From Nautilus pompilius (taxonomy: Eukaryota > Mollusca > Cephalopoda > Nautilida > Nautilidae), in the NCBI GenBank assembly GCA_018389105.1, contig JACATO010001658.1:62001-126000 (forward strand): DNA of 64,000 bases, read 5' to 3'. The position numbers and the translations under genes are program-made. Shown one piece after another: positions 1 to 12,018 of this stretch. The notes beneath the pieces were generated by a model, which was not told where the DNA came from, did no database searches, and worked only from the letters and a program-made list of their open reading frames with translations. How positions within the stretch are numbered: the first letter of the stretch is position 1; each line of letters starts with the position of its first letter.

Positions 1-618
1 ATATTGCCTGTCTCCCCGAAGGTGCTTCCCGACATCGCCCTGACAGCACTGCGGCACTCGGAAAGTCAGTTGCCCTTTAATCACGGATACACGCGCATTT
101 ACCACGGGCTTTAGAGACCGATTTGCAAACGCAGTCTTCGGCTGACGTGGCTGATCGATTAGCCCCCCCCACACACAGCATTCAGGTGTTATAGGTTTCG
201 TCTGTTCTGTAAAGGTGTGAAATCCACTACGGACACCCAGCGTGAAAATCTTTGCACGATGTAGGTGAAACATTCAGATTATTTGTTTTCTTCTGTTTTT
301 TTTTTTTGTTTTAAAAATCGCCCTCATATCTGACCAAAGCTTAATTTTCCGTGTGGCTGATTACACCGGACATCAAAGAATAGCTTTTCGTCTGTTACCG
401 AGGTACATGCAGGTGTCCTTTATCGCTGGTCAGAATTGACCCAGCATGTCAGGATTTGTAGTTGGAAAAATGCCATTGTCAGTCCTTGTTTATTAATAAA
501 TCAAGCACATCGCAAAATTGCAAAAAATAAATTCATTTCACAATATAAACACATTGTACAGTAACTGTTATCCATAAGCTCAAACATACTGTATAAAGTA
601 TATATTAACTGTTTAGAA

Positions 619-1473
619 ATGCTATGCGTACTTGATTTTACGATTGTGAACAGCAGCAGTTCCCCATCACGGTGGACTTGTATCTCCCCTGATAGCAGGT
701 CTCTATTGCCAGTGTGTGTTGGTGGAACCTCTCACCATGCTCATCACTCACAGCACCAAGCTTGGCTGGGAAGAAATCCAAGAATGCAACTTCAGCGACA
801 TACAGCAGCCCGTTTCTTCAAAAGGCTTTTATCACGTCTTGAACCAACTCGGCATAGTTGTCTGCTTTGTGGTTCCCAAGAAAATTGTGGACTACCAGTT
901 TGAAAGACTCCCATGCAGCCAGCTCGAATAATTATCTTGTGGCCTAAATGGAACTGTAGGGAAAAAATCCCGCTCTTCCTTCACTTCTCCAGGTCTCTCT
1001 TCCAACCAAGCATCTCAAACCCACTGCCATCCAAACGCGATACGTTTTACCATCGCTCCGAAGTATTCATCTGATGCCGATTATCAGTCGACTCGATTTC
1101 TTTCTTCTGGGCCAAGCGAGGCCTTTATAGCTGCAACCCGGCGGACCATTCCAAGGGTTCTTGGCTGCCTGTTCCTGATTGATGTCCGGATGCTGACTGT
1201 TGCCGAAGAAGTGTGCTCAGGAATTCTACTTGTCAAGAAAGCGTTTGCTCTAGACTTTCGAAGCAGCGGTCTATCTTCCTGTTTCCCAATTTTTCTCGTT
1301 TTTCCTCAGCGCCCCCCTTTTCACGGTTGAACCAGTTGACTTCATTTTATAAATGGCTGCTTGCACATCACTCTCTGAACTTCGGCTTTCTTCACAGTCT
1401 CCTGTTGGCTGTGGCCATCTTCACGAAAGCTAATAATGGACGGCTCTGTGTTGTATGGAACCCAGACTTTTAG
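619..1473 (-). pseudogene. Fossil of a repeat-borne protein family (LDFFP / SDEHGERFHQ motif)
   Basis: Read on the minus strand, about 640-830 gives LDFFPAKLGAVSDEHGERFHQ-like text in pieces (LDFFPAKLGA, VSDEHGERFHQ) followed by an ETCYQGRY block. Upstream, near 830-930, comes a block resembling 'FQTGSPQFSWEPQSRQLCR', and further protein-like text extends to about 1,470. From memory, this motif order marks an uncharacterised ORF family found in many copies in arthropod, cnidarian and other invertebrate genomes, which suggests a mobile element origin; I do not know its function or the parent element. The copy is clearly broken, with several interruptions. A plus-strand reading across 716-931 is a shadow of it. 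Confidence 0.45.
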
Positions 1474-3900
1474 CTGCTATTTTCATCCGCTAAATAAAGC
1501 GATATAGGTTACCAATAATGATGTTTATTAACATGTATACATAATTATAGTATGAGCTACAACTATACAAGCTATGTCTGATGAACACAGCGACATCACG
1601 CTCTAGATATGAAATACATTTAAAATGCATATCCTTTATAACTCTCTGAATCCACAATCGCGCAAACCTCTTAAAGTGATTACTGTCACAATTTTTTTGG
1701 TTTGTCTGTTCTGATACTTGATTTATCAGATTTCTAATTATTATTTCTTTAAGAAATATTTAAATTAACAGTAAAATTTTCGAAAAGTCAGATAATACTG
1801 ATTTTGTAGGGCTGGCTTATGGTTTTGGACGCCAGTGTGAATACATAACAAAACAGGAAAAGGACTTGTGAACCATCGCACGATTTTTTCAGTAACTCAT
1901 TTTCATCTTTAAAACGAATAAGTAAAAGATAAACAAACTATTTCACATTTCTAAAGAGAAAACGAAAAAAAAAAAACAACTTGTTTTCATTATTTCACAA
2001 CCGCAAATTTCTCACGTTTCGAAATGATGTCTGTGCGTGAGCGAGATATACGAGGGGGGGGGGGTGGGGCATTGAAAACATGATACCAATTTAAATGACT
2101 TGTCGGAATATCGTGAGAATTTTTGGGGCGCAAAATAGTTGCTGTCATCGTTAGGTGTCAGTAGTTGTATTGTTTACTCTCGGATGGCGAACGATGCGGA
2201 CTTTTCGTCCGGTGGGCTGCGGCGGTTTCTTACAAAAGAGAGCGTGAGCTGGTTTGAGTGGGGGGGGGGGGCAGCTGTACGTGTCTTCCTGGTTGCCCCA
2301 GCGTCTAAGGTGGTCCAGAGATGGAAGTATCGCCAATAAAGACAAACGCCGTGATCGAGAAGCAGCAATAAAACCGCCGAGAAGATTAACTTAAAAGCGG
2401 ATTGGGTGACTTCAGCTCAACGGGCAGCCCAGCCCCCGCTGCAACTCTTTTAGAAGCGAGATCTCTAACCCCCTTAGGACCCCTATAAGATTATCTCGTT
2501 GCTTATTGAACTATCTACTGGTGATTCTATGCATTCTGCAGGGAGAGGATGATTTCCGATCGCGATGAAATGTTTTCCGCAAATGTATTTGCCAAGCGAT
2601 TAATCGTCGGAGAAAGATACAGGGGCTGAAGATGAGATATTACGTGGAAAAATACCGTCGTCATCTCTTATTATATAACAGTAAACTGTCATAAATCCGT
2701 GCATCTGTGTGTGTGTGTGTGTGGGGGGGGGATAAATCTTCTGAAAATAATTAGGGGCTCGATTTCCTTTGTTACGCCACTCTCTCCCCCCCCTACTCCA
2801 GCTTGTATCTAATGGCATTTTCCCGAAAATTGTCCTCTCTGTCACCGCTTGTTCTCTTGCTCTGCCGACGGAAGCGAGGCTCGCAGACAGGGTCAAAGGG
2901 TAAAAGTCGCCTTTCGGTTATGGCGTCACCCGGACCCCCCCTCCACAACAGCTTGAGAGCGCGCGCTCACGTGCCTACTTTGCATGTTAAAAGCCAGGCT
3001 CGTTAACTTCGTTTTAATGTCGGCCCGGACCGCGTGGAACACACGTATCTATGGTTTGTCGCCGATCTGCAAGAATTAGGCAGTAAAATCAAATTACCAA
3101 AACTTTTCATTAATGCAACGGAATCCATTTGTTGTTGTTGTTGTTGTTGTTGTATTTAAAGCAGCATAAAAATACCCGAGGGCGACACGGCGCGCAAAGC
3201 GAAGAGGCAGAGAGAAGCAGAACTGTGAAGGTATTTACAAAGCGAAGATATCAATCTGTTAATCTGGTCTGCGGATTTATTCCGGCAGACAAAAAAAGTT
3301 AATCGTCACCAGATGTTGTCGAAAATTTAAAGAGGATTTTTTAAAATTTTTTCCTTCTGTTCTTTGTGCGCAGTCTGAGCGTAGCCATCATCCGTCCGCC
3401 GATAATTTAGAAAACCTTCCCACAATGCAACGCCCGAGAAAGAAAAACGATACTGCTGCTACTGGTAGTAGGTAGGTAGTAGTGGATGGTTCTTTCGATG
3501 ATGAAAATACTTCCTCGAACCCCGATTCGCAGGATAACATTTATTAGAAATATTGTAGATTTTTTTGGAAAAAAGCAGCTTTAAGAAAACCCGTAGACTT
3601 TCCACGCGAATTCTTTGTTTTAATTTGTAATATCATTAAAAAAAACAAAAAACAACCTCCCTCCCCCCTGTTTTATCTGCGACATCGGAGCTCAGCTGAC
3701 GATCGCTTCCTATAAACCCTGCACTCGAACACTTCAGCGACACACGCCTCTGACGTACGGGTCACATGACACCGAGGTTCTGACAGATCAGTACACGGTA
3801 GCATGGGCGTCCGCGAGGGTGAGGGGAGGGGACAAAAGTTGAGGGGGAAGCAGTCAATGGCTATAGTGTAATGATGATTTTATTCTTTGACCAACGGATA
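1474..3900. other. Gene-poor, CpG-rich intergenic DNA
   Basis: I see no convincing coding exon here. The stretch holds short simple repeats: a (GT)n/G run near 2,707-2,731, a (GTT)n run at about 3,130-3,152, and A/T and G homopolymers. A short plus-strand reading begins with ATG at 2,184 (MANDADFSSGGLRRFLTKES) and runs about 50 codons to a stop overlapping an AATAAA at 2,335. It has no recognised similarity and no splice context, so I do not call it a gene. Confidence 0.5.
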
Positions 3901-3941
3901 AGAGTTAACGAGAGTCTGACCGCACCCATCCGAAGGCCAAA

Positions 3942-3953
3942 AGGTCAAAGGCC
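3942..3953 (+). promoter_or_regulatory. DR1-like nuclear receptor half-site pair
   Basis: AGGTCA-A-AGGCCG is a direct repeat of the nuclear receptor hexamer spaced by one base, the arrangement bound by HNF4 and RXR heterodimers. It lies about 390 bp before the first candidate exon of the membrane-protein gene at 4,337. A separate TTTGACC half-site lies at about 3,886. Function is inferred from motif form and position only. Confidence 0.3.
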
Positions 3954-4336
3954 GGGAAGAGAGTAGCAATATAGAAAGATACAATGTGAGGCACTGGCAG
4001 AGCGCGCATACGTTCCCCGCCCCTACTGTGACTTATCCCGCGGACATTTTTCGTCGTTACCCCCCCTGCGAACGCCCATAAGAGCTGCGTCTCTCTGCGG
4101 CAGATGCAGCGGCCCCCCTGGGTCCGAGTCTGCGGTTGCTCTTTGCTGAACGAAACAATGCACAGAAGTCCGGAGCTCCGTGCACAGTGAACGATCGCTA
4201 AATCGGGCCCAACTCCTGTAACAGTCGCTGTAGCCGGTTGGAATGGCGAGAAAATAAAAAAAAAGAGAAAGAAAACATTCGCAAAAAGCGTATTTTTTAA
4301 ATTTACTTAACCAAAATTAAAGGACACGTATCCAGA

Positions 4337-6458
4337 ATGACGTACAGCGATTCACCCAGGAAACGCAAGCAGGTAAGAAGCCTTTATGGCGGGCGGCCAT
4401 TTATAGGCAAGAATTAAGATGCAAACCATCGCATTCGCAGTCCTCTTGCTGCTCTCCGATGTCGCGAGCAGCTGGCCAGTAATAGCTGGTCGGTGTTTCG
4501 TCTTCTCTTATTTCTATCCCGCGACCATTGAATGAATCAGATTTCTATTTGTGCTCTTAGATCTTTTGGTTTTTGAGACGGGTCCCATATCTAAGCTGAG
4601 GTTACTTTAAAAAGATAAATGAACGCCCGCCTTTATCAGAATCTAAGTATATCTATACTCTTGAGTCGGTCCCCACCCCAGCTCGTCCCGATCTAAGCGA
4701 ACCAAGTTCCACCCAACTGCGCAGAATCGTCTTGGCCTTCCTTAGTCCTTCCCTCTCGAACTGCTTTGGAAATCGAGGCCGAATTATTCTTTTCCCTTTC
4801 TGTTTATTTATTTATATTAACGCTTACACGCTTTCTCTCTCTCTCCTCTCTCTCTCTCTCCTCAAGGGTGAACGAGGATGGCGCCACAAAAGTGTATTAC
4901 CTGGTCTGCTACAACGGAACGGTCCTGGGAAAGAACGTCACAAGTTTGCGAACCAACAGGAACATTCGCCAAAAACTTAACCGCCGCTATCCCTGCCATA
5001 TTTACGTCCACCAGGCGGCGGCAAAGACTCACACACAAAAGGTAAAACGAATAATTCACATTAAAAAAAAAAATGCATTATAATTTATATTTTGCAGTTA
5101 TTTATTTATTTATTATTTTTTTTTTTAAAAAGTTATTTAAATAAAAGAACGAGACAAAACAAAGGTCAGCCACTTGTCACGTGAGTAAACACGAGATCTC
5201 ACGAAGCGTCAGCCCGTCGCTGAGAGTCATTATTCATACAAACATTTTAGCAAACATGAAGCAGAGGGCGAGGCACACCGCGGACTGTCTAGTTTAATTT
5301 TCTTTATAAACGGTGAAGTATTTATCCTGGCTATATATATAAAGGACATGGGAACATGTGAGGATTAAAAAAAAAAAAAATTAAAATAATAATTTCCCAT
5401 TAAAATTCTACAATTGTCCAGAGTGTTGCGAGATTTTCTGCCTCCTCCGTCCTTACCGGATATCTGATGAGGATATTTCCGCTGTAACCACTAATTGGAA
5501 TCAGTCGCAGCAGGCCGCACAAGTGCCGTGAACACGAAGCCAGGGCCGAGAATAATTGTGAATAATGTACTGCAAGCACAACCAAGATGTTCTGTTTGTC
5601 TCTTGCCGTTGTCTTCTGATCGGGACGTCTTTCTCTTTCAGATCGAATTGCCAAAGGATAATCAACAAATTCCGCGATGTAAGCCGCAATACTAGGAAAC
5701 TTTCCCCACTAACGACAGCCAGCCAGCCAGCTCCCTATCTGACCGTCTTTCTTTTCCCCGTAAAACAAGGACCACGCGCAGTTTGCTCGATACCCGTTTC
5801 TCCCATAGCGCCTATGGGCTTAAGACAAAATCTCAAAAGCAACCCGTTATCGTGTTTATTGACCATACCTCTCTTTTTGGGACATCATGACGTCATATAC
5901 AACGGAGATAATTCTGCTCGTGCTCACAAACCTCCGACTTTCGACCGGCAAAACCCAAAGCCGGGTCTCTCCTTAGAGGAAAAACTGAGGAACGACACGG
6001 AGATGGTCAAGGGGCAAGTTTTCGATACCAGCGAAATTTTAAGATCGCTACCACTTCAAATCACGTGATTCTACCGGAAAGTTCGTTGCGCATGCGTCAT
6101 GTCTAATGTCACTGGATTACATCAAATTCTGAGATCGCTGTAACCGGTTTAGCTAGTAACAGTTAACATGCTTTTTATTACGGATCTTTCCAACTACGCG
6201 GTCAGGGGCTCCTTAAAGATTACTCGGCTCGAATCTATGGAATCTATATATTGGCAAGTTGTTGTAGTTCTTTCTTCTTCTTCTTTTTTTTTTAAAGAAC
6301 AATTGTTCGAAGTTTTAACAAAGAATATTCGTGTTTTTTGTTTTCCCACAGACGCAGAATCTTCCCACGGAGTCTCTGGTGGCGATTTTCGTGTCTTTTG
6401 GCTTTGTGGCCCTGGTGCTCGTCATTTTAGCCGCAGCTGTCGTCTGCAAAATTATCAG
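4337..6458 (+). CDS. Candidate small single-pass membrane protein (partial, novel)
   Basis: Three exons join in frame. Exon 1 (4337-4372) reads MTYSDSPRKRKQ up to a GTAAGA donor. Exon 2 (best start 4877, after a long pyrimidine tract; an AAG acceptor at 4866 is the alternative) to 5041 reads DGATKVYYLVCYNGT and onward, with two N-glycosylation sequons (NGT, NVT) and two cysteines, then a GTAAAA donor. Exon 3 (6352-6458) follows a TTTTCCCACAG acceptor and encodes TQNLPTES, a hydrophobic segment of about 24 residues (VAIFVSFGFVALVLVILAAA) and VVCKIIR, ending at GTGAGC in phase 2. This looks like an outside-in membrane protein with a short ectodomain. No signal peptide is visible, so the true first exon may differ. 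I do not recognise the family. A possible tail exon lies at 8036-8318. Confidence 0.45.
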
Positions 6459-6964
6459 GTGAGCATTTTCTTCTAAGAGGGAGTGTGTTCGAAGATTTGA
6501 AGAAAAGGTCAGGGTCAATAGTGTACATTTTAGGCCCCGGTCCTAATAAGGAAAGTGTCGAAACCACTTATGACCCACCCTTTTTTCTTTTTTCTTTAGA
6601 GAAATCGAAAAATCTCATCAATACGAATTTTTGGTATATTTCACTTCCCCTTTATTGCTAAGCGGCATTTACTTAATTATTGCCCATCAAAAAATCACTC
6701 TCTTGCACGAGAAACCACAAAAAAATTAAAAAAAAAAAACAACCTCAGATTAATTAATACTCCTTTTGTTAATACACATATTATGCATGATTAAGTCATA
6801 ACCATTTTTGCACAGTTTAGTTAATATAATAACAATACATTAAATTACAATGAACATCGTTTAGAAAGGTTATTATGCCTAAACATTACAGAGAGGATTG
6901 TGACGTCACGTTTCTAAATATTGCATCTTTTCTTTCCATATCTGTGAAACGTACTGTTATAAAC

Positions 6965-7010
6965 CACACGCACACGCACACACACACACACGCACACACA
7001 CGCACGCACG

Positions 7011-7043
<33 letters not shown>

Positions 7044-7064
7044 CACACACACACACACACACGC
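6965..7064. repeat. (CA)n / (CACG)n microsatellite
   Basis: An almost pure CA tract with interspersed CGCA units, inside the presumed intron after 6,458. The open frames read from it on both strands (TH and CV repeats) are low-complexity artefacts. Confidence 0.95.
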
Positions 7065-7619
7065 ACGACCATTTCTGTAAAAAAAAAAAACACAATGATT
7101 TATTTTAAAAATTGGTTTTAACTTTCACAAGTAAATAGATGACAATTAACTTCCTCATGCGAAACCTGTATTCACATCATTCTACAAGCACCCAGGTTAT
7201 ATGGCTTACTTAGAGAGACCAGTTTCCATTCACACTGACTCATCCACGTGTAAACTTGCAGAATATGTGGTTTTTAATATTTCTCCCCTCGTCGGTTGCG
7301 CTCATTCTCCCCCACCTTTTTGTAATAAACCCCCGCAGTTAGATCCTTTTGGCAGTCTTTCGAGCTTTGATGCTGTCTCTCTGTTCATCACTAACTTCCC
7401 CACTGGTGAAACTTCTCATGTTCTCTTCAGTAAGCTATGCTATGGCATCAGTCCGTCGTCCCCAAGAACAGGCTTAGTTCACCTTGCGCTCCTATACTTC
7501 CACCATCTCCATCAGCAGCAGTTTTATCCTAACTCCATCAGGTCTTTCATACAATTGAACACGAAGAGGACAAAAAAAAAACAAACACAAACTCCATTCA
7601 GATCAAACGTTACGCTTCC

Positions 7620-7805
7620 TTTAATTCCAGGAACTACTGATAAAATCTTCAATAACCACAACACCGGTGCTTTCCTTTCTCAGAAGCCCCCCACACTCTG
7701 AGATGTTTACGCGCGCGTGTAGGAGGCCCCGGAGATATCAGATGCGTACCTGGTGTTTATCCCAGATCCCAATCCGTGTAATCGTGAACAAGTCTACAAG
7801 CGCGA
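7620..7805 (-). repeat. Dispersed repeat, copy A (unclassified)
   Basis: This segment is similar to 36,870-37,065 through three collinear blocks: CTGATAAAATCTTCAATA, TGCTTTCCTTTCTCAGAAG and AATCCGTGTAATCGTGAACA. The second copy has the same order with sparse substitutions. Orientation is shown as minus because the reverse complement gives the more protein-like text. The class is unknown; it may be part of a larger element. CpGs in this copy are partly TpG/CpA in the other. Confidence 0.6.
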
Positions 7806-7877
7806 TGTCCAACAAGAGGAGAAGGAAGGAAACTGTTCCCATTTTAGTTTAAAATCTTATTGTTGTTTGTTTTCTTT

Positions 7878-7965
7878 TCGCTTTTTTTTTTTTTTTTTTG
7901 CTCCTGGATTCGGACCCACGAACTCCCTATCCGATTGACAACCGAGGCTTTGCCCACCCCCATTT
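7878..7965 (-). repeat. tRNA-like SINE remnant
   Basis: On the minus strand a B-box-like GGGTCCGAATCC is followed within a few bases by a long A tract (T tract at about 7,882-7,900 on the plus strand). That is the layout of a degraded tRNA-derived SINE ending in poly(A). No full A box or clover-leaf is visible, so this is not a functional tRNA gene. Confidence 0.3.
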
Positions 7966-8035
7966 TTTGTGATACTTACGTTTCACGTCTGAATTAATGG
8001 TGGCCACATTTTGCTGATCTCGACACTTGGTTCAG

Positions 8036-8318
8036 TATGCGGAGGAGGGGCTGCTTTAGGGGCGTCTATGACCAAACACGATCCGCTACGGCTGATCTTC
8101 CTAATTGCCCGAGTGGTGCCGCTCTTTCTCTACTCTTCATCCCTGGTTGCTGTGGCTCTCTTTGTTTAGAATTACCAGTAGACCGCTTCATCAGCTCCAG
8201 TTCTTTACCTGGACGGGCGAGGCGTTCCGATCGACCTTTGACGCACTCTTCGCTCCTGCCTCGCTCCCGCCTTCGGTTCATGACCTCTGGCGCTGGATGT
8301 CCATTTCGCCGAAATGCA
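8036..8318 (+). CDS. Possible cytoplasmic-tail exon of the membrane protein
   Basis: After a weak acceptor (GACACTTGGTTCAG) the frame required by exon 3 of the membrane protein (phase 2) is open: it would add S, then MRRRGCFRGVYDQTR, about 94 codons in all, up to GCAG before GTATCAGG. A basic juxtamembrane stretch straight after the membrane segment is what a stop-transfer sequence looks like. However, the acceptor has a poor pyrimidine tract and the open frame could be chance in CpG-rich DNA. No similarity is recognised. Confidence 0.2.
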
Positions 8319-8609
8319 GGTATCAGGTGCTTCTTCTCTGCACGTAACATCGAGGGTGGTTCGCTTACGCCACCAGCCCCGGATACGAGGCATTAGATAA
8401 TACCTGGCTTCCCTTCTTGATGGCGGTTGGGGTCGGACTGCAGACCCCGCCCAGTCCACGGTGTGCTTGTCTGCACACCTGTAATTAGTTGTGTGTCGAT
8501 TAGCGCATCAAGAAAACGGGAACTGATTGGCGTCCGACAGTTCCATGGTGGACACGGTTTGTATGTAATCCATCGTGTATGGTGGCTTTTGGTCGCCAAA
8601 CGATGTTGA

Positions 8610-9020
8610 AAGACCTAAACGTTACAGGGTCCTTCATGTCTAGAAATAAAGGTGAACTCATCGCCATTTCATAAATTTATTGATAGAAACGAGGCCCATC
8701 GACTGTTTTTTTCTCTTTTTTAAATCAAAAACACAAATTCTACACTAAAACTAAAAACACACAGAGAGTTGAGAACCTGCTGCTCACGTTTAGACATTTA
8801 GAACAAGATGTCCGGGGAACTGCAGCAGTCTGTTTACACTTTATTAGTGATTTCCTCTTTATTCACATCCGGGTCACCTCATAATCTTTATGCCAATTCT
8901 TCATGTTTCCTTTATTCTACTTCCGTCTTATTACGTTGGCAAAGCTGGTCAGCGAAAACTCGGCAATTTTCCATAACTTAATATGATCTATTCTTAAACA
9001 TTTGCAATAATAATAATCAA

Positions 9021-9102
<82 letters not shown>

Positions 9103-10640
9103 TTTAGAAAGTGTTTATTTTGTCAGTAATCATTCAAGAAATCTTTAAATAAATTTATTGTAAATCTTACTTAAAATGAATTTTAAGTAATCGAATGTAT
9201 TAATAATTTAATAATAAATATTTTACGTTACACGAGAAATTGGATTATTAAAATATTTCTGAAGTCTGTTTACGCTATCGTTAGTTTCCCCGGTTCAATC
9301 ACACAACGTTTATCTCCCTTGGAACATAATTTAACAAAGATCGATTCCAAAAATACTGGCGACCAATTTGTTTCGGTCTATAAATATCTCTTTTACCTTT
9401 TGATTTTCTCAGCTTTTTCTGAACGACTTTAATAAATATAAATATATATATATATATCTTCCGAGATTTTTTTGTTTTTAAAAGAAATAAATTAGTAGGT
9501 TTATACTGTAAGTGTTCTAAATATAACGTCCAAAGACCATTTAATAGGGGAGATAATGAAGTTTTGAGTCGCTGATTTTAATTGTGCATCTGAGAATTCG
9601 TCGAAATCTTTTTTTTAAAATTTATTTATTATTATTTACTGAATTATTAAAACGCAAAAAAAAGAGAGGACTCTATTAAAAGTTTCATATTAGTTTTTTT
9701 TTAAAATAAACATTTTATTTTATGTTGGAGAATATTATAAAGATTTTAAAACAGACCAATTTGATGTAAAGATTCGTGGGTGAAGCACCTGTCTCCATTA
9801 CCTGCTGCAAAGAGAGCTACGTGGGGCTCAAAACTTCACTACGACATCTTACTAAATACTTGGATCCCCGCCACTGTCCTCGCTGTAACATATTAAAGCT
9901 GCACTAACTGGACATCTAGTTATCCCGGAGAATCTACACACAGACTTTAGAGTAAGAGGTATGCAGGTGCATCCAGGACAACGGGTGACAAACGTCTAAT
10001 CTGGGTCTGGTGTCCTCATCTTCTTGTAGATGATGATGATGATGACAGGATAGAAGAGGCCGGAAACATTTTTTCGGAAAAAAATGAGGTTTTTAAAGGT
10101 ACGGAACGTGAAGAATTTTCTGGGGGTGGCTTTTGTTGTTGTTTTCTTTTCCCCTTGTTATTTCGACCTTTCAGATTACAAAGTGTATCGATGGACAACT
10201 TTATTACCATAGTAAGCTGAACGTCGGTAAGGTTTCTTTCAGGAACAGGGTGTCGAATACATGAGACGGCCTCAAAACCGTCCAGTGCCTCCAACAATCG
10301 ATTAGAGAGTACACTAGGCAGGTGAGTTAAAAAGACAAAGGGTTTATGTAAAGTGAAAGACTTTCTGCTTGTGTGTGGACATACATAAACCTCCAAGCCG
10401 GTCCTGATCGCGCTCCAAATTGGAGTTGACGAGTTAAATGTCACACACGTACTTCACGCACTATTGCGACTCTGCCGTGTGCTGCTGGGAGCGACTGAAC
10501 TTATTTCGTGTATGTCTTTTATTTTCCATAGTGTGAAGATGAAAGACGGCCGGGCAGGATCAGCTGAGACCGCGCTGTCAGGACCAACGAGAGCTCGTCA
10601 AGGCTGCGATATGAGCGTACAGAAAATACGTCACACACCT
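8610..10640. other. AT-rich intergenic stretch with (AAT)n microsatellite
   Basis: No supported gene. A pure AAT/ATA tract runs from about 9,010 to 9,101. Further AT-rich simple sequence lies around 9,430-9,460 and 9,600-9,740. A 140-codon minus-strand open stretch near 10,016-10,444 lacks a normal ATG and any recognisable motif, so it is not called. Confidence 0.6.
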
Positions 10641-10660
10641 TTATAACACCACCTTCAAAT

Positions 10661-11635
10661 GTAGAGAGAGAGAGAGAGAGAGAGGAGGAGGGGAGAGAAA
10701 AGATAGAGAAAAATTGTGTGAAGAGAGAAAAATAGAGAGATTGTGAGAGAGAGAGGAGGAGAGAGGAGAGAGAGAGAGAGAGAGAGGAGAGGAGAGAAGA
10801 GAGAGAGAGAGAGAGAGAGAGCTTGTGAGAGAGAGAGGGAGAGAATAGAGAGATTGTGAGAGAGAGAGAGAGAGAGAGAGAAAGAAATAGAGAGATTGTG
10901 AGAGAGAGAGAGATGAGAGAGAGGAAGAAATAGAGAGATTGTGAGGAGAGAGAGAGAGAGAGATAGAGAGATTGTGAGAGGGAGAGAATAGAGAGATTGT
11001 GAGAGAGAGGAGAGAATAGAGATTGTGAGAGAGAGAGAGAAAATAGAGAGATTGTGAGAGAGAGAGAGGAGATTGTGAGAGAGAGGGAGAGAAATAGAGA
11101 GATTGTGAGAGGAGGGAGAGAAATAGAGAGATTGTGAGAGAGAGAGAAATAGAGAGATTGTGAGAGAGAGAGAGAGAGATGTGAGAGAGAGGGAGAGAAA
11201 TAGAGAGATTGTGAGAGAGAGACAGAGAGAAATAGAGAGCGAGAGAGAGAGAAATAGAGAGATTGTGAGAGAGAGAGAGAGAACTAGAGAGATTTGAGAG
11301 AGAGAGACGAGAAATAGAGAGATTGTGAGAGAAATAGAGAGAGAGAAAGCGGAGAGAAGAGGAGAGAAGAAATAGAGAGATTGCGAGAGAGAGGAGAGCG
11401 CAATAGAGAGACTGTGAGAGAGAGGAGAGAAGGGAAAGAGAGAGAGAGAGAGAGAGAAATGCGAGAGAGAAAGAGAGAGAGCGAGAGAGAGAAATAGAGA
11501 GATTGTGACGCGAGAGAGAGAGAGAGAGAGAGATTGTGAGAGAAATAGAGAAGATTTGTGTGAGAGAGAGAGAAATAGAGAGATTGAGAGAGAGAGAGAG
11601 AGAAATAGAGCGATGTGAGAGAGAGAGAGAGAGAG
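10661..11635. repeat. Kilobase GA-rich tract with TTGTGAGAG interruptions
   Basis: About 975 bp of (GA)n broken at semi-regular spacing by the word ATAGAGAGATTGTGAGAG and variants. The repeating interruption shows amplification of a composite unit rather than pure slippage. The minus strand has no stops over several hundred codons (serine-leucine alternation), which is a property of CT repeats and not a gene. Confidence 0.95.
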
Positions 11636-11939
11636 CGGACTTCTCTTCCCCCGCCTTTATAAACGTGTTGTGGTTCGTCACGAAAGTCTGGGCAGTGGAA
11701 CTTCTTGGCGCATGAATAATTCGACATCGCGCTTAAGGTAAACAGGCCACTTTTGGAAACGGAACCACGATCACCCGCAAGACTATTTCTGTCAGAAGCG
11801 GAAGGAAAAAAAAAAAAACACACGGATAGTCTTTATAAGACCGGAAACAGGTTATAAGAATAAATTTGAGAATGTAATACGGTTGTTTTCTGTAAAATAT
11901 CACACCTGCAAGAGTTTTCGATAATGTAATAATACCATA

Positions 11940-12018
11940 TGAGTGCGCATGCGTCGGTTTCGGGTCGCGAGAATTCGCGCGACTGCCAGCGAGACTTCGG
12001 CGAGAGAGAAAAATGGAG
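11940..12018 (+). promoter_or_regulatory. NRF1-like promoter with ATG-GAG first exon
   Basis: The sequence GTGCGCATGCGTCGG contains an NRF1-type palindrome (TGCGCATGCG). About 65 bp downstream lies AAAATGGAG followed directly by a strong donor, GTAAGT, at 12,019. A start codon plus one more codon before the first intron is a common layout for housekeeping genes. I did not find the downstream exons, so the gene behind it is unidentified. The AAAATGGAG context also resembles a YY1 site. Confidence 0.3.

Noticed and set aside
5565-6068. Plus-strand 160-codon open stretch
   Set aside because: No ATG with good context, no recognised motif, and it lies in the intron between two better supported exons.
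6875-7108. Histidine-threonine and cysteine-valine open frames
   Set aside because: Both are translations of the (CA)n tract.
10641-11823. Long minus-strand open frames of serine-leucine repeats
   Set aside because: They are a property of the GA/CT tract, which has no stop codons in several frames; no non-repeat domain is present.
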